Assembly: GCF_000745855.1 (NCBI RefSeq)
Contig: NZ_JQKD01000008.1
Coordinates: 62,001-126,000, forward strand
Source of the DNA: Xenophilus azovorans DSM 13620
Lineage (GTDB): Bacteria; Pseudomonadota; Gammaproteobacteria; Burkholderiales; Burkholderiaceae_C
Length of the DNA: 64,000 bases
Direction: 5' to 3'
In this document: piece after piece, positions 17,565-26,815 of the stretch
Layout: every line of letters starts with the position of its first letter
Position numbering within the stretch: the first letter of the stretch is position 1
Notes under the pieces: model-generated
Databases searched by the model: none
What the model was told of the DNA's origin: nothing
What the model saw: the letters and a program-made list of their open reading frames with translations, nothing else
Program-made: the position numbers and the translations under genes

Positions 17565-18497
17565 TTGGACCGCCTGACCCAGCTCGAGACCTTCGTCGCC
17601 GTCGCCGCGCGCGGCAGCCTCACCGCCGCCGCCAAGGCCGAGGGCGTGGCGCCGGCCGTCATCGGCCGCCGGCTCGACGCGCTGGAGGAACGCCTGGGCG
17701 TGCGGCTGATGCTGCGCACCACGCGGCGCCTGACGCTCACGCACGAGGGCAGCGCCTTCCTGGAGGACTGCCAGCGCCTGCTGACCGAGCTGGCCAACGC
17801 CGAGGCCAGCGTCAGCGCCGGCCGCGTCAAGGCCAGCGGCCACCTGCGCGTGACGGCGCCGGCCGGCTTCGGCCGCCGGCACGTGGCGCCGCTGGTGCCG
17901 CGCTTCCACGAGCTGCATCCGGAAGTGACGATCTCGCTGAACCTGAGCGACCGCGTCATCGACATGGCCGGCGAGCACTTCGACTGCGCCGTGCGCGTGG
18001 GCGACCTGCCCGATTCCTCGCTGGTGAGCATGCGGCTGGCCGACAACCGCCGCCGCTGCGTCGCCACGCCCGACTTCCTGCGCCGCCACGGCGTGCCCCG
18101 GCATCCGACGGACCTGGCGCGCTTCGCCTGCCTCACCCTCAGCAGCGACGCCTCGCAGACCCGCGGATGGGCATTCAGCGTCCCGCAGGAGGGCGGCGAG
18201 GGCCATGAGGTGATCCACCTCAAGCCCGTCGGCCCCCTGGACTGCTCCGACGGCCAGGTGCTGCACGACTGGTGCCTGGCCGGCCACGGCATCGCCTGGC
18301 GTAGCACCTGGGAGGTCGAGGCCGAGATCGACGCCGGCCTGCTGGTGCCGGTGCTGGATGAATTCGCGGCGCCGCCCAACGGCATCTACGCCGTGTTCCC
18401 TCACGCCAAGCACCTGCCGCTGCGGGTGCGGCTGTGGCTGGACTTCCTCAAGGCGCACTACGCGCGGCCGGACTACTGGGGCAGCGGCGGCCGCTGA
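17565..18497 (+). CDS. LysR-family transcriptional regulator
   Basis: A 310-residue LysR protein with helix-turn-helix segment LETFVAVAARGSLTAAAKAEG and VAPAVIGRRLDALEERLG at residues 7-46. The pattern GHLRVTAPAGFGRRHVAPLV and the LSDRVIDM region fit the broad CrgA/DsdC-like subgroup that binds aromatic or organic acids. The start is TTG at 17565, with AAGG upstream; no ATG near the N-terminus would keep the whole helix-turn-helix. It follows the CoA-transferase by 12 bases on the same strand, so it is cotranscribed and probably regulates the lyase-transferase pair, an unusual but common arrangement in this family. Confidence 0.9.
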   Translation: MDRLTQLETFVAVAARGSLTAAAKAEGVAPAVIGRRLDALEERLGVRLMLRTTRRLTLTHEGSAFLEDCQRLLTELANAEASVSAGRVKASGHLRVTAPAGFGRRHVAPLVPRFHELHPEVTISLNLSDRVIDMAGEHFDCAVRVGDLPDSSLVSMRLADNRRRCVATPDFLRRHGVPRHPTDLARFACLTLSSDASQTRGWAFSVPQEGGEGHEVIHLKPVGPLDCSDGQVLHDWCLAGHGIAWRSTWEVEAEIDAGLLVPVLDEFAAPPNGIYAVFPHAKHLPLRVRLWLDFLKAHYARPDYWGSGGR

Positions 18498-18627
18498 ACG
18501 GCCGGCGCCGCCCTGGCGCGTTCCGCGCCGCCGCCTGGACATTTCGTCGCATGCCCACCCGGGCCGCGGGGCGGGCGCGGCACAATGCCCGCCTCCCCAC
18601 GACACACTTCCCTGCGAGGACCGTCCG

Positions 18628-19077
18628 ATGACCCTCGAAGCCATCCTGGCCTACCTGCACATCCTTGCCATCCTGACGATGGTGGTCTTCCTCTCCAGCG
18701 AGGCGGCGCTGTGCCGCATGGAGTGGATGAACGCCAAGGTCGTCGAGCGCCTGGCGCGGGTCGACATGGTCTACGGCATCGCCGCCGTGACCGTGCTGGC
18801 CACCGGCATCGCGCGCACCGTCTGGGGCATCAAGGGCTCGGCCTGGTACTGGACCAACCCGCTGCTGCACGTGAAGCTCACGCTCTTCATCATCGTGGGC
18901 GTGATGTCGATCTTCCCCACGATCAGCTACCTGCGCTGGCGCCGGCGGCTGCGCGCCGACGGCACGCTGCCCGCCGAGGCCGAGGTGCGCAAGACGCGCC
19001 GGCTGGTGATGATCCAGGCGCACCTGGTGGCGCTCATCCCGCTGTTCGCCGTCTTCCTGGCGCGCGGCTTCGGATAG
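18628..19077 (+). CDS. DUF2214 family inner-membrane protein
   Basis: A 149-residue membrane protein with four predicted helices: ILAYLHILAILTMVVFLSSE near the N-terminus, a segment around residues 50-65, LLHVKLTLFIIVGVMSIF in the middle, and AHLVALIPLFAVFLARGF at the end. His residues at the helix borders (YLHILA, LLHVKL, QAHLVA) resemble those of heme- or quinone-linked membrane proteins, but the DUF2214 family has no proven role. GAGGA lies before the ATG. It is followed by a strong terminator hairpin and a convergent PsiF-like gene, so it is probably transcribed alone. Confidence 0.82.
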   Translation: MTLEAILAYLHILAILTMVVFLSSEAALCRMEWMNAKVVERLARVDMVYGIAAVTVLATGIARTVWGIKGSAWYWTNPLLHVKLTLFIIVGVMSIFPTISYLRWRRRLRADGTLPAEAEVRKTRRLVMIQAHLVALIPLFAVFLARGFG

Positions 19078-19092
19078 AAGACGGGCGAAAAA

Positions 19093-19112
19093 GGCCCCGC
19101 ACCGGCGGGGCC
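19093..19112. terminator. Bidirectional intrinsic terminator
   Basis: GGCCCCGC, loop ACCG, GCGGGGCC form a perfect eight-base-pair stem. AAAAA precedes it on the forward strand, which reads as a T-run on the reverse strand, so it suits the convergent PsiF-like gene best and can also stop the DUF2214 transcript. It sits midway between the two stop codons. Confidence 0.8.
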
Positions 19113-19145
19113 TCGTCCTTCGGGCCGCTGCGCGGGGCCGGCTTG

Positions 19146-19442
19146 TCAGGCGGCCTTGTTGCTGAGGCATTCCTTCATGAAGGCCTTGCGTTCGTCGCCC
19201 TTGAGCGCCTTGGCCTTGGGGTCGGCGTTGCAGGACTTCATCCTGTCCTGCTGCGTCTGCTTGGCGGCCGAGAGGCACTGCTTCATGAAGGCCTTGCGCT
19301 CGTCGCCCTTCTTGTCGCCGGCCTCGGCGTTGCAGGTCTTCATCTTGTTCTGCTGTGCCGTCGGGGCCTTGTCCTGCGCATGGGCGGCGGTGCCGAAGGC
19401 CAGGCAGGCACCGAGGGCGGCGAGGGAGAGGAGCTTCTTCAT
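19146..19442 (-). CDS. psiF: PsiF-repeat secreted protein
   Basis: A 98-residue protein with a signal peptide (MKKLLSLAALGACLAFG through AHAQ, cut after residue 23). The mature part has two copies of the PsiF repeat, each of the form M-K-x-C-N followed by L/G-D-E-R-K-A-F-M-K-x-C-L-S, giving four cysteines. E. coli psiF is phosphate-starvation-inducible and lies downstream of phoA; no phoA or Pho box was recognised here, so regulation by phosphate is not shown. The biochemical role is unknown. The two repeats are also close at the DNA level (gccttgcgttcgtcgccc and gccttgcgctcgtcgccc). Confidence 0.88.
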   Translation of the reverse strand: MKKLLSLAALGACLAFGTAAHAQDKAPTAQQNKMKTCNAEAGDKKGDERKAFMKQCLSAAKQTQQDRMKSCNADPKAKALKGDERKAFMKECLSNKAA

Positions 19443-19594
19443 GGTGTGTGGTCTTCCTGAGCAGTGAATGGAAGGTGGCCGGGCCTTGCCGGCCGGGCCG
19501 GATTCTCCGGGCCCGGGCCCTCAACGTCCACCCTGCCGCATCGGCTGACCTGAGTCCACCCGTCCGGCGAGTTTGCCCCCCATAAAATCCCGCG

Positions 19595-21271
19595 ATGCTT
19601 ACCGTCAAACAGGACCTGCTGGCCGCCCTGGCCGACGCGCTGGAGGCGCTGTCGCCCGGCGCGGGCGCGCGGGCCGCCTTCGAATCCCCCAAGGTCGCCG
19701 CGCATGGCGACCTGGCCTGCACGGCCGCCATGCAGCTGGCCAAGCCCTTGAAGAAGAACCCGCGCCAGCTCGGCGAGGAGCTGCGCACGGCCCTGCTGGC
19801 CGCGCCCGCCTTCGCGCAGTGGGCCGATGCGGTCGAGCTCGCCGGCCCGGGCTTCCTCAACATCCGGCTGAAACCCGCCGCCAAGCAGCAGGTGGTGCGT
19901 GAGGTGCTCGAGGCCGGCGAGGCCTTCGGCCGCAAGCCGGAGGCGAGCGGCGAGAAGGTGCTGGTCGAGTTCGTCTCGGCCAACCCCACCGGCCCGCTGC
20001 ACGTGGGCCACGGCCGCCAGGCCGCGCTGGGCGACGCCATCTGCAACTTGCTGGCAACGCAGGGCCGGCCGGTGTGGCGCGAGTTCTACTACAACGACGC
20101 CGGCGTGCAGATCCAGACCCTGGCCACCAGCACGCAACTGCGCGCCAAGGGCTTCAGGCCGGGCGACGCCGAGTGGCCCGAGGCCGCCTACAACGGCGAG
20201 TACATCCAGGACATCGCCAACGACTTCCTGGCGAAGAAGACGGTGAAGTCCGACGACCGCGAATACACCGCCAGCGGCGACCCGGACGACCTGGACTCGA
20301 TCCGCCAGTTCGCCGTCGCCTACCTGCGCCACGAGCAGGACCTGGACCTCAAGGCCTTCCAGGTGCGCTTCGACCACTACTACCTCGAATCGAGCCTGTA
20401 CGCCAGCGGCCGGGTCGAGGCCGCGGTGAAGAAGCTGGTCGAGGCCGGCAAGACCTACGAGCAGGACGGCGCCCTGTGGCTGAAGACCACCGACTACGGC
20501 GACGACAAGGACCGCGTCATGCGCAAGCAGGACGGTACCTACACCTACTTCGTGCCCGACGTCGCCTACCACCTCGCCAAGTGGGAGCGCGGCTTCCACC
20601 AGGTGGTCAACATCCAGGGCACCGACCACCACGGCACCATCGCGCGCGTGCGCGCCGGGCTGCAGGCGGTGGGCGAGGGCATCCCCGAGGGCTACCCCGA
20701 CTACGTGCTGCACACCATGGTGCGCGTGATGCGCGGCGGCCAGGAGGTCAAGATCAGCAAGCGCGCCGGCAGCTACGTCACGCTGCGAGACCTGATCGAG
20801 TGGACCAGCAAGGACGCGGTGCGCTTCTTCCTGCTCAGCCGCAAGCCCGACACCGAATACACCTTCGACGTCGACCTCGCGCTGGCGCAGAACAACGACA
20901 ACCCGGTGTACTACGTGCAGTACGCCCATGCGCGCATCTGCTCGGTGCTCGACAAGGAGGGCACCGACCCCGCTGCGCTGAAGGGCGTGGACCTCTCGCC
21001 CCTGGCGACCGAGGCCGCCCAGCCGCTGATGCTGCTGCTGGCCAGGTACCCCGACATGCTGGCCGCCGCCGCGCGCGACTTCGCGCCGCACGACGTCGCC
21101 TTCTACCTGCGCGAGCTGGCCGCGGCCTACCACAGCTACTACGACGCCGAACGCATCCTGGTCGACGACGAAGCCGTGAAGAAAGCCCGCCTCGCCCTCG
21201 TCGCCGCCTGTGCGCAGGTGCTGCACAATGGCTTGGCTGTGCTCGGCGTGAGCGCTCCGCGCAAGATGTAG
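19595..21271 (+). CDS. argS: Arginyl-tRNA synthetase
   Basis: A 558-residue class I aminoacyl-tRNA synthetase that charges tRNA-Arg in the cytoplasm. The N-terminal additional domain is followed by [18 protein letters not shown], which contains the HIGH-type motif (HVGH), and the KMSKS-equivalent [12 protein letters not shown]. The C-terminal anticodon-binding domain ends in the conserved [14 protein letters not shown] and [19 protein letters not shown]. The length is normal. The SPOR gene begins only seven bases after the stop, so the two are probably cotranscribed, a pairing that is common in this bacterial group. Confidence 0.98.
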   Translation: MLTVKQDLLAALADALEALSPGAGARAAFESPKVAAHGDLACTAAMQLAKPLKKNPRQLGEELRTALLAAPAFAQWADAVELAGPGFLNIRLKPAAKQQVVREVLEAGEAFGRKPEASGEKVLVEFVSANPTGPLHVGHGRQAALGDAICNLLATQGRPVWREFYYNDAGVQIQTLATSTQLRAKGFRPGDAEWPEAAYNGEYIQDIANDFLAKKTVKSDDREYTASGDPDDLDSIRQFAVAYLRHEQDLDLKAFQVRFDHYYLESSLYASGRVEAAVKKLVEAGKTYEQDGALWLKTTDYGDDKDRVMRKQDGTYTYFVPDVAYHLAKWERGFHQVVNIQGTDHHGTIARVRAGLQAVGEGIPEGYPDYVLHTMVRVMRGGQEVKISKRAGSYVTLRDLIEWTSKDAVRFFLLSRKPDTEYTFDVDLALAQNNDNPVYYVQYAHARICSVLDKEGTDPAALKGVDLSPLATEAAQPLMLLLARYPDMLAAAARDFAPHDVAFYLRELAAAYHSYYDAERILVDDEAVKKARLALVAACAQVLHNGLAVLGVSAPRKM

Positions 21272-21277
21272 AGAAAC

Positions 21278-21967
21278 ATGGGACCCATGAGAAGCAGACA
21301 ACGAGGGAACACCGTCATCGGCCTGATCGTGGGCCTGGTGCTCGGGCTGGGCATCGCGCTGGGCGTGGCGGTGTACGTCACCAAGGTGCCGGTGCCCTTC
21401 CTCGCCAAGAACCAGCCGCGCGGCGCCGAGCAGGACGAGGCCGAGGCGCGCAAGAACCGCGACTGGGACCCCAATTCGCCGCTGGCCAGCAAGCCGCAGG
21501 CCCCGCGCACGCCGGCGCCCACCGCCAGCGGCACCGTGGCGCCGCCGGGCGACGCGGCCACGGCGGCGGCCGGCCAGCTCAATTCGCCGGTGCCCGCCCC
21601 GGTGGTGGTGGCGCCGGCACGGCCGGCGGCCCCCGCGTCCGGCGATCCGCTCGGCGATTTCGCCCGCTCGCGGGCCGGCAGCGGCGCCGGGACGCAGGTG
21701 GCTACGGCGCCCGAAGCGACGGGGCCGGACCCCTTCGTCTACTTCGTTCAGGCTGGCGCCTTCCGCGGCACCGACGAGGCCGAGGCCCAGCGCGCCAAGC
21801 TCTCGCTGATGGGGGTGGAGGCCAAGATCACCGAGCGCGAGCAGGCCGGCCGCACCGTCTACCGCGTCCGTGCCGGCCCCTTCAACAAGAAGGACGACGC
21901 CGACCGCCTGAAGGACCGGCTGAGCACCGGCGGCTTCGACGCCGCGCTCGTGCGCGTGCAGCGCTGA
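21278..21967 (+). CDS. SPOR-domain cell-division/peptidoglycan-binding protein
   Basis: A 229-residue bitopic membrane protein. A short cytoplasmic head is followed by one transmembrane helix (GLIVGLVLGLGIALGVAVYV, residues 13-32), a long Pro/Ala-rich periplasmic linker, and a C-terminal SPOR domain from about residue 150 (VYFVQAGAFRGTDEAEAQRA, then VYRVRAGPFNKKDDADRLKD). SPOR domains bind denuded septal glycan, so this is FtsN-like in build. The start at 21278 has an AGAGAAAC leader; the ATG at 21287 is an alternative. It follows argS by seven bases. Confidence 0.9.
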   Translation: MGPMRSRQRGNTVIGLIVGLVLGLGIALGVAVYVTKVPVPFLAKNQPRGAEQDEAEARKNRDWDPNSPLASKPQAPRTPAPTASGTVAPPGDAATAAAGQLNSPVPAPVVVAPARPAAPASGDPLGDFARSRAGSGAGTQVATAPEATGPDPFVYFVQAGAFRGTDEAEAQRAKLSLMGVEAKITEREQAGRTVYRVRAGPFNKKDDADRLKDRLSTGGFDAALVRVQR

Positions 21968-21976
21968 ATGCCCCCC

Positions 21977-21994
21977 GCCGGGGAACTCCCCGGC
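21977..21994 (+). terminator. Perfect hairpin between the SPOR gene and dsbA
   Basis: GCCGGGGA, loop AC, TCCCCGGC form a perfect eight-base-pair stem nine bases after the SPOR stop codon. No T-run follows, so it may be a pause site, a 3-prime-end stabiliser or a weak terminator rather than a full intrinsic terminator. Confidence 0.4.
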
Positions 21995-22031
21995 CCACGC
22001 GCCGCTCTGTCCGCGGCACAGGAGAAACACC

Positions 22032-22682
22032 TTGAACATGAACCGACGTGACTTTTCGCTCGCCACCGCCGCCGCGGCGGCCCTGATGCCGCTGGCCGGC
22101 ACCGCCCAGGCCCAGGGCGCCTTCGCCCCCGGCAAGGACTACGTGGTGCTGGGCAAGCCGGCCCCGGTCGATGCGCCGGCGGGCAAGATCGAGGTGGTCG
22201 AGTTCTTCTCGTACAACTGCCCGCACTGCGCCGCCTTCGAGCCGCAGCTGGAAGCCTGGGTCAAGAAGCTGCCCGCGAACGTGGTCTTCCGCCGCATCCC
22301 CGTGCCCTTCGTGGGCAACGACGTGCAGGCCAAGCAGAAGCTCTACTACACGCTGGAAGCGCTGGGCAAGATCGACGCGTTCCAGATGAAGGTCTTCCAG
22401 GCCATCCACCAGGAGCGCCAGCGCCTGTTCGGCGACGAGGCCATCCTCGCCTGGGCCGGCCAGCAGAGCGGCCTGGACGCCAAGCAGTTCGCCGACACCT
22501 ACAAGTCCTTCAGCGTGGCCGGCAAGGTCAAGCGCGCCACGCAGATGACCGACGCCTACAAGGTGGCCGGCGTGCCGGCGCTGGGCGTGGCCGGCCGCTG
22601 GTACGTGGACGGCGAACTGGCCGGCTCGCTCGGCCGTGCGCTGCAGATCACGGACTCCCTCATCGGCCAGGCCAGAAAGTGA
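22032..22682 (+). CDS. dsbA: Thiol:disulfide interchange protein DsbA
   Basis: A 216-residue periplasmic oxidoreductase that inserts disulfide bonds into exported proteins. The N-terminus has a Tat-like signal (MNRRDFSLATAAAAALMPLAG, ending in AQAQG), the active site is the canonical FSYNCPHCAAFEPQL (C-P-H-C), and the cis-Pro loop is VAGVPALGVAGRWYV. AGGAG lies seven bases before the TTG at 22032 and 13 before the ATG at 22038; spacing favours TTG, but the two differ by only two residues. A clear terminator follows at 22826. The twin-arginine-like signal is slightly unusual for DsbA, which usually uses Sec/SRP. Confidence 0.95.
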   Translation: MNMNRRDFSLATAAAAALMPLAGTAQAQGAFAPGKDYVVLGKPAPVDAPAGKIEVVEFFSYNCPHCAAFEPQLEAWVKKLPANVVFRRIPVPFVGNDVQAKQKLYYTLEALGKIDAFQMKVFQAIHQERQRLFGDEAILAWAGQQSGLDAKQFADTYKSFSVAGKVKRATQMTDAYKVAGVPALGVAGRWYVDGELAGSLGRALQITDSLIGQARK

Positions 22683-22684
22683 AC

Positions 22685-22800
22685 CACCCCCAGTCTTCGC
22701 GGACTTCGTTCCGCTTCGCCAACCCCCTTGAGGGGGCACACGCGACGGCCCGGCGGAGCCGGTTCCGTGCGTGTTCCCGCATGGCCTGCTCCGCGGCCTC
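22685..22800. repeat. Comamonadaceae-type intergenic repeat-like sequence
   Basis: After dsbA comes a noncoding stretch containing ccacccccagtcttcgcgga, an AACCCCCTTGAGGGGGCA hairpin and a gacggcccggcggagccggt inverted segment. Intergenic blocks built from such ccccc/ggggg hairpins with ttcgc words recur between genes in Acidovorax- and Variovorax-like genomes. A similar ccccc/ggggg hairpin occurs near 30287 in this window. No reading frame here looks coding. Confidence 0.45.
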
Positions 22801-22825
22801 CTGATCGGAGGCAACGCCCCTGCCC

Positions 22826-22848
22826 AAAGCCCGCGCTCGCGGGCTTTT
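22826..22848 (+). terminator. Intrinsic terminator downstream of dsbA
   Basis: AAAGCCCGCG followed almost at once by CGCGGGCTTT gives a ten-base-pair GC-rich stem with a short loop, and the 3-prime arm runs into TTTTGTCC. It separates dsbA from the lptA-lptB-rpoN unit, so those genes need their own promoter in the 66 bases before 22914. Confidence 0.85.
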
Positions 22849-22913
22849 GTCCTTGAGGGCCGTCCGTTCCGTGAAAGGTCGCGGCATACAATGCCAGCAA
22901 GTTTCGTGCCTTT

Positions 22914-23606
22914 ATGACATTCCCCTTGATGCACCTCCCCGCCGCCTCCTTCCGCCGCCTGGCCCGCCTGCTGTTCCTGGGCACGGCCCTGGCCCTGGCC
23001 GGCGGCGCCGTCCAGGCCGAGAAGGCCGACCGCACCAAGCCGATGAACATCGAGGCCGACAACATGCGCTACGACGACCTCAAGCAGACCAGCGTGTTCA
23101 CCGGCCGGGTGGTCGTCACCAAGGGCACCATCATCATCCGCGGCGCCCGCATCGACGTGCGGCAGGACCCGGACGGCTACCAGTACGGCGTGGTCACCGC
23201 CGCGCCCGGCCAGCGCGCCTACTACAAGCAGAAGCGCGACGCCGGCACCGACGAGTGGATCGAGGGCGAGTCGGAGGTCATCGAGTACGACGGCCGCGCC
23301 GACAACGTGAAGTTCATCCGCCGCGCCGTCATGCGCCGGCTGGTCGGCGCCAGGGTCAACGACGAGACCACCGGCCCGCTGATCGTCTACGACCAGAGCA
23401 ACGACACCTTCACCGTCAACGGCGCGCCGCTGCCGCCGGACGCCAGCGTCTCCGCCGGCCAGCCCGGCGGCCGGGTGCGCGCGATCCTGACGCCGCGCGC
23501 GGCCAGCGAGCCCGGCAAGGGGGCGCCGGCCGCCCCCGCCGCGCCCGAGGGCGAACGGGGCCTGCGCCCCAGCACCACCCTGGACGGCCAGGGGGCGCGC
23601 CCGTGA
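22914..23606 (+). CDS. lptA: Lipopolysaccharide transport periplasmic protein LptA
   Basis: A 230-residue periplasmic protein. A signal peptide (hydrophobic residues 12-35 ending in VQAEK) precedes an OstA-like beta-jellyroll: [20 protein letters not shown] and [20 protein letters not shown] are the classic LptA strands. It bridges LptC and LptD and carries lipopolysaccharide across the periplasm. The Pro/Ala-rich tail after residue 195 is longer than in E. coli. Start at 22914; a Met six codons in is an alternative. GTGA overlap with lptB marks an operon. No lptC gene lies upstream; dsbA and its terminator are there instead. Confidence 0.93.
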   Translation: MTFPLMHLPAASFRRLARLLFLGTALALAGGAVQAEKADRTKPMNIEADNMRYDDLKQTSVFTGRVVVTKGTIIIRGARIDVRQDPDGYQYGVVTAAPGQRAYYKQKRDAGTDEWIEGESEVIEYDGRADNVKFIRRAVMRRLVGARVNDETTGPLIVYDQSNDTFTVNGAPLPPDASVSAGQPGGRVRAILTPRAASEPGKGAPAAPAAPEGERGLRPSTTLDGQGARP

Positions 23607-24394
23607 TCGAGGCCGCCAACCCCGCGGCCGAGTCCGCCCCCGGCAGCCGGCTGGAGGCGCGCGGCCTGCAGAAGAGCTACGGCAGCCGCCGGGTGGTGCG
23701 CGACGTCTCGCTGGACGTGCGCAAGGGCGAGGTGGTCGGCCTGCTGGGGCCCAACGGCGCCGGCAAGACCACCTCCTTCTACATGATCGTCGGGCTGGTG
23801 CGCGCCGACGCCGGCGACATCAGCATCGACGGCGAGCAGATCGCCCACATGCCCATCCACCGCCGCGCGCGCATGGGCCTGTCGTACCTGCCGCAGGAGG
23901 CCTCGATCTTCCGCAAGCTCAATGTCGAGGACAACGTGCGCGCCGTGCTGGAGCTGCAGCGCGAGCCCGACGCGAACGGCCGCATGGTGCCGCTGTCGAA
24001 GGCGCGCATGGACGAGCGCCTGACCGAGCTGCTGACCGACCTGCGCGTGGACCACCTGCGCGATTCGCCGGCGCTGGCCCTGTCGGGCGGCGAGCGGCGC
24101 CGGGTGGAGATCGCCCGCGCCCTGGCCACCCAGCCGCGCTTCATCCTGCTGGACGAGCCCTTCGCCGGCATCGACCCGATCGCGGTGATCGAGATCCAGC
24201 GCATCATCAGCTTCCTCAAGGAGCGCGGCATCGGCGTGCTCATCACCGACCACAACGTGCGTGAGACGCTGGGCATCTGCGACCACGCCTACATCATCAG
24301 CGACGGGCATGTGCTGGCACAAGGCACGCCATCGGAGATCGTCGACAACGTCGAAGTGCGCCGCGTGTACCTGGGCGAGCACTTCCGCATGTGA
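23603..24394 (+). CDS. lptB: Lipopolysaccharide export ABC transporter ATP-binding protein LptB
   Basis: A 263-residue ABC ATPase that powers lipopolysaccharide extraction with LptFG. Walker A is [15 protein letters not shown], the signature is [17 protein letters not shown], and Walker B is [16 protein letters not shown]; the downstream switch His is in [15 protein letters not shown]. The start is GTG, overlapping the lptA stop by four bases, and about 15 residues are longer than the E. coli protein at the N-terminus. rpoN follows 16 bases after. Gene order lptA-lptB-rpoN is the usual proteobacterial one. Confidence 0.97.
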   Translation: MIEAANPAAESAPGSRLEARGLQKSYGSRRVVRDVSLDVRKGEVVGLLGPNGAGKTTSFYMIVGLVRADAGDISIDGEQIAHMPIHRRARMGLSYLPQEASIFRKLNVEDNVRAVLELQREPDANGRMVPLSKARMDERLTELLTDLRVDHLRDSPALALSGGERRRVEIARALATQPRFILLDEPFAGIDPIAVIEIQRIISFLKERGIGVLITDHNVRETLGICDHAYIISDGHVLAQGTPSEIVDNVEVRRVYLGEHFRM

Positions 24395-24410
24395 ACGAGG
24401 ACCGCACGGC

Positions 24411-25985
24411 ATGAAGCAGGGCCTGTCGCTGCGGGTTTCGCAGCACCTGGCGCTCACGCCGCAGCTGCAGCAGTCGATCCGCCTGCTGCAGTTGTCCACC
24501 CTGGAGCTGGCGCAGGAGGTCGAGCAGATGCTCGACGACAACCCCTTCCTGGAGCGCCAGACCGAGGAGGCGCAGCGCGAGGAGTTCGGCCTGGACAGCG
24601 CCGACGCGCCGCCGCCGCGCGAGGAGCGCGAGGACGCCGAGCCGTCCCTCGCCGTGCCGGGGTCCGACGGCGCCGTCGCCGGCGGCGATGCCGACGCGCC
24701 CGTGGCCGATGCCGTCGACGCCGAGCCCGACTGGGAGGGCGACGGCAGCGTCGACCTGGCGCCCGATGACAGCGAATGGGGCGGCGACGCACTGCCGCGC
24801 AGCAGCGGCAGCGGCGACGACGACGAGCGCGCCGACGCCACCGAGCTGGCGCGCAGCCACGAGTCGCTGCAGGAGCACCTGCACCGCCAGGCCCTGTCCC
24901 TGCGACTGTCGCCGGAGGACTCGGCCGCGCTGCGCTTCCTGATCGAGTCGCTCGACGACGACGGCTACCTGGAGGACTCGCTGCCCGCCCTGGCCTCGGC
25001 GCTGGCCGGCGACGACAACGACCAGTTCGACGAGCTGGTGCACCACTTCCAGGTCGCGCTGGGCCTGCTGCAGAGCCTGGAGCCGGTGGGCGTGGGCGCG
25101 CGCGACCTGGGCGAGTGCCTGGCCATCCAGCTGCGCGCCGGCGCCGCCGACGACGAAGGCGACGAGGACGCGATGGAGGTGCGCAAGATCGCGCTGGCCA
25201 TCTGCAAGCAGCCGATGGAGCTGCTGGCGCGGCGCGACTTCCGCCGCCTGGCCGCGCTCACCCGCGGCAGCGAGGACGAGGTGCGCCAGGCGATGCAGCT
25301 CATCGCGAAGCTGGAGCCCAAGCCGGGCCGGCGCTTCGTCGACGTCGAGCGCAACGTCATCGTGCCCGACGTCATCGTCACCCGCAGCGGCCGCGGCGCG
25401 AACATGAAGCTGCGCGTGCAGCTCAACCCCGACGTGATGCCGCGCCTGCGCGTGCACGACATCTACGCCGGCGCGCTGAAGGCGCACAAGGGCGAGGGCG
25501 GGCAGGCGCTGTCGCAGCGGTTGCAGGAGGCGCGCTGGTTCATCAAGAACATCCAGCAGCGCTTCGACACCATCCTGCGCGTGTCCAACGCCATCGTCGA
25601 GCGGCAGAAGAACTTCTTCGTGCACGGCGAGCTGGCGATGCGCCCGCTGGTGCTGCGCGAGATCGCCGACGAGCTGGGCCTGCACGAGTCCACCATCAGC
25701 CGCGTGACGACGGCCAAGTACATGGCCACGCCCTTCGGCACGGTGGAGCTGAAGTACTTCTTCGGCTCGGCCCTGGGCACCGAGACCGGCGGCAACGCCT
25801 CCAGCACCGCGGTGCGCGCCCTCATCAAGCAGTTCGTCGGCGCCGAAAGCGCCAAGAAGCCGCTGTCGGACAGCCAGATCTCCGAGATGCTCAAGGAGCA
25901 GGGCATCGAGTGCGCGCGCCGCACCGTCGCCAAATACCGCGAGGCGCTGCGCATCGCGCCGGCGAACCTGCGCAAGGCGCTGTAG
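24411..25985 (+). CDS. rpoN: RNA polymerase sigma-54 factor
   Basis: A 524-residue sigma-54. Region I (residues 1-50) is Gln/Leu-rich: LRVSQHLALTPQLQQSIRLL followed by LSTLELAQEVEQML. Region II is a long acidic linker (about 60-145). Region III contains the core-binding part and the helix-turn-helix, and the RpoN box ARRTVAKYREAL lies near the C-terminus. It recognises GG/GC promoters at -24/-12 and needs AAA+ activators; one such activator, NorR, and a matching promoter lie 6 kb away in this window. Usually hpf and ptsN follow rpoN; here a convergent map paralogue does. Confidence 0.98.
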   Translation: MKQGLSLRVSQHLALTPQLQQSIRLLQLSTLELAQEVEQMLDDNPFLERQTEEAQREEFGLDSADAPPPREEREDAEPSLAVPGSDGAVAGGDADAPVADAVDAEPDWEGDGSVDLAPDDSEWGGDALPRSSGSGDDDERADATELARSHESLQEHLHRQALSLRLSPEDSAALRFLIESLDDDGYLEDSLPALASALAGDDNDQFDELVHHFQVALGLLQSLEPVGVGARDLGECLAIQLRAGAADDEGDEDAMEVRKIALAICKQPMELLARRDFRRLAALTRGSEDEVRQAMQLIAKLEPKPGRRFVDVERNVIVPDVIVTRSGRGANMKLRVQLNPDVMPRLRVHDIYAGALKAHKGEGGQALSQRLQEARWFIKNIQQRFDTILRVSNAIVERQKNFFVHGELAMRPLVLREIADELGLHESTISRVTTAKYMATPFGTVELKYFFGSALGTETGGNASSTAVRALIKQFVGAESAKKPLSDSQISEMLKEQGIECARRTVAKYREALRIAPANLRKAL

Positions 25986-26009
25986 GGCCTGCCCTCCGCC
26001 CGCGCGCCG

Positions 26010-26756
26010 TCAGTGCTGCGTGACGACGATGGGCGCGCCCTTCGTGATGATCATCGTGTGCTCGTACTGCGCGGACAGGTTCCCGCGGGCGCCGGCCAGC
26101 GTCCAGCCGTCGGAGGTCTCGGTGACGGTGCGGCTCTTGGTCGACAGGAAGGGCTCGATGGTGATGACCATGCCTTCCTGCAGGATGCGCCGGTCCGCGG
26201 GGTCGAAGTAGCCTGCGATGTGGTCCGGCGCCTCGTGCAGTGCGCGCCCGACGCCGTGGCTTCCGAGGTTCTCGATGACCTTGAAGCCGTACGCCTTCGC
26301 GGTGCGCTCGATGGCCCCGCCGATGCCGTTGACCGGCTGCCCCGCCCGGGCGCGCTTCATGGCCTCGGCGAGCGCCGCGCGGGTGGCATGGCACAGGCGC
26401 GTCTTCTGCGCCGTGGAGGGCGGCACGACCGTCGTTCCGCCGGTGTCGGCGAAATAGCCGCCGAGCTCCGCCGACACGTCGACGTTCAGGACGTCGCCGG
26501 CCCGGATGACCCGGTCCCCGGGAATGCCGTGCGCCGCCTGCTCGTTGATGCTGATGCACGTCGCGCCCGGGAAGCCGTAGGTCAGCCTCGGCGCCGACTG
26601 CGCGCCGTGCTCCTCCAGGAGCCGTTCGCCGAGCCGGTCGAGTTCGCGGGTGGTCATGCCGGGTTCCGCGGCATCGAGCATCCGCTGCAGCGTCAGCGAG
26701 ACGATCCTGCCGATGCGTTTCAGTGCGACGACGTCGTCTTGGGTTTCGATAGTCAT
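26010..26756 (-). CDS. map: Type I methionine aminopeptidase (paralogue)
   Basis: A 248-residue cytoplasmic pita-bread metallopeptidase removing N-terminal Met. Metal ligands are visible: Asp in VLNVDVSAELGG, Asp in YFADTGGTTV, His in LGSHGVGRALHEAP, Glu in MVITIEPFLS and Glu in SAQYEHTMII; the substrate His is in QAAHGIPGD. It lies outside the usual map site next to rpsB/tsf, so it is probably a second copy. It is downstream of fdxA on the same strand, but a hairpin at 26816 separates them, and it converges on rpoN. A link to the nitric oxide genes is not evident. Confidence 0.93.
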   Translation of the reverse strand: MTIETQDDVVALKRIGRIVSLTLQRMLDAAEPGMTTRELDRLGERLLEEHGAQSAPRLTYGFPGATCISINEQAAHGIPGDRVIRAGDVLNVDVSAELGGYFADTGGTTVVPPSTAQKTRLCHATRAALAEAMKRARAGQPVNGIGGAIERTAKAYGFKVIENLGSHGVGRALHEAPDHIAGYFDPADRRILQEGMVITIEPFLSTKSRTVTETSDGWTLAGARGNLSAQYEHTMIITKGAPIVVTQH

Positions 26757-26815
26757 GAAGGGTCCTGTTGCGTCGGGGCCGATTCTGACCCGATGCCGGC
26801 GCCGTGAAAACAGCG

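Noticed and set aside
16344-18644. 766-codon reverse open frame over the CoA-transferase and LysR genes
   Set aside because: Antisense of two well-supported genes with typical His/Arg-rich shadow composition.
19439-22135. 898-codon reverse open frame over argS and the SPOR gene
   Set aside because: Low-complexity shadow of forward genes; no ribosome-binding site or known motif.
24297-25685. 462-codon reverse frame over rpoN
   Set aside because: Antisense of rpoN, whose region I, acidic linker and RpoN box are unmistakable.
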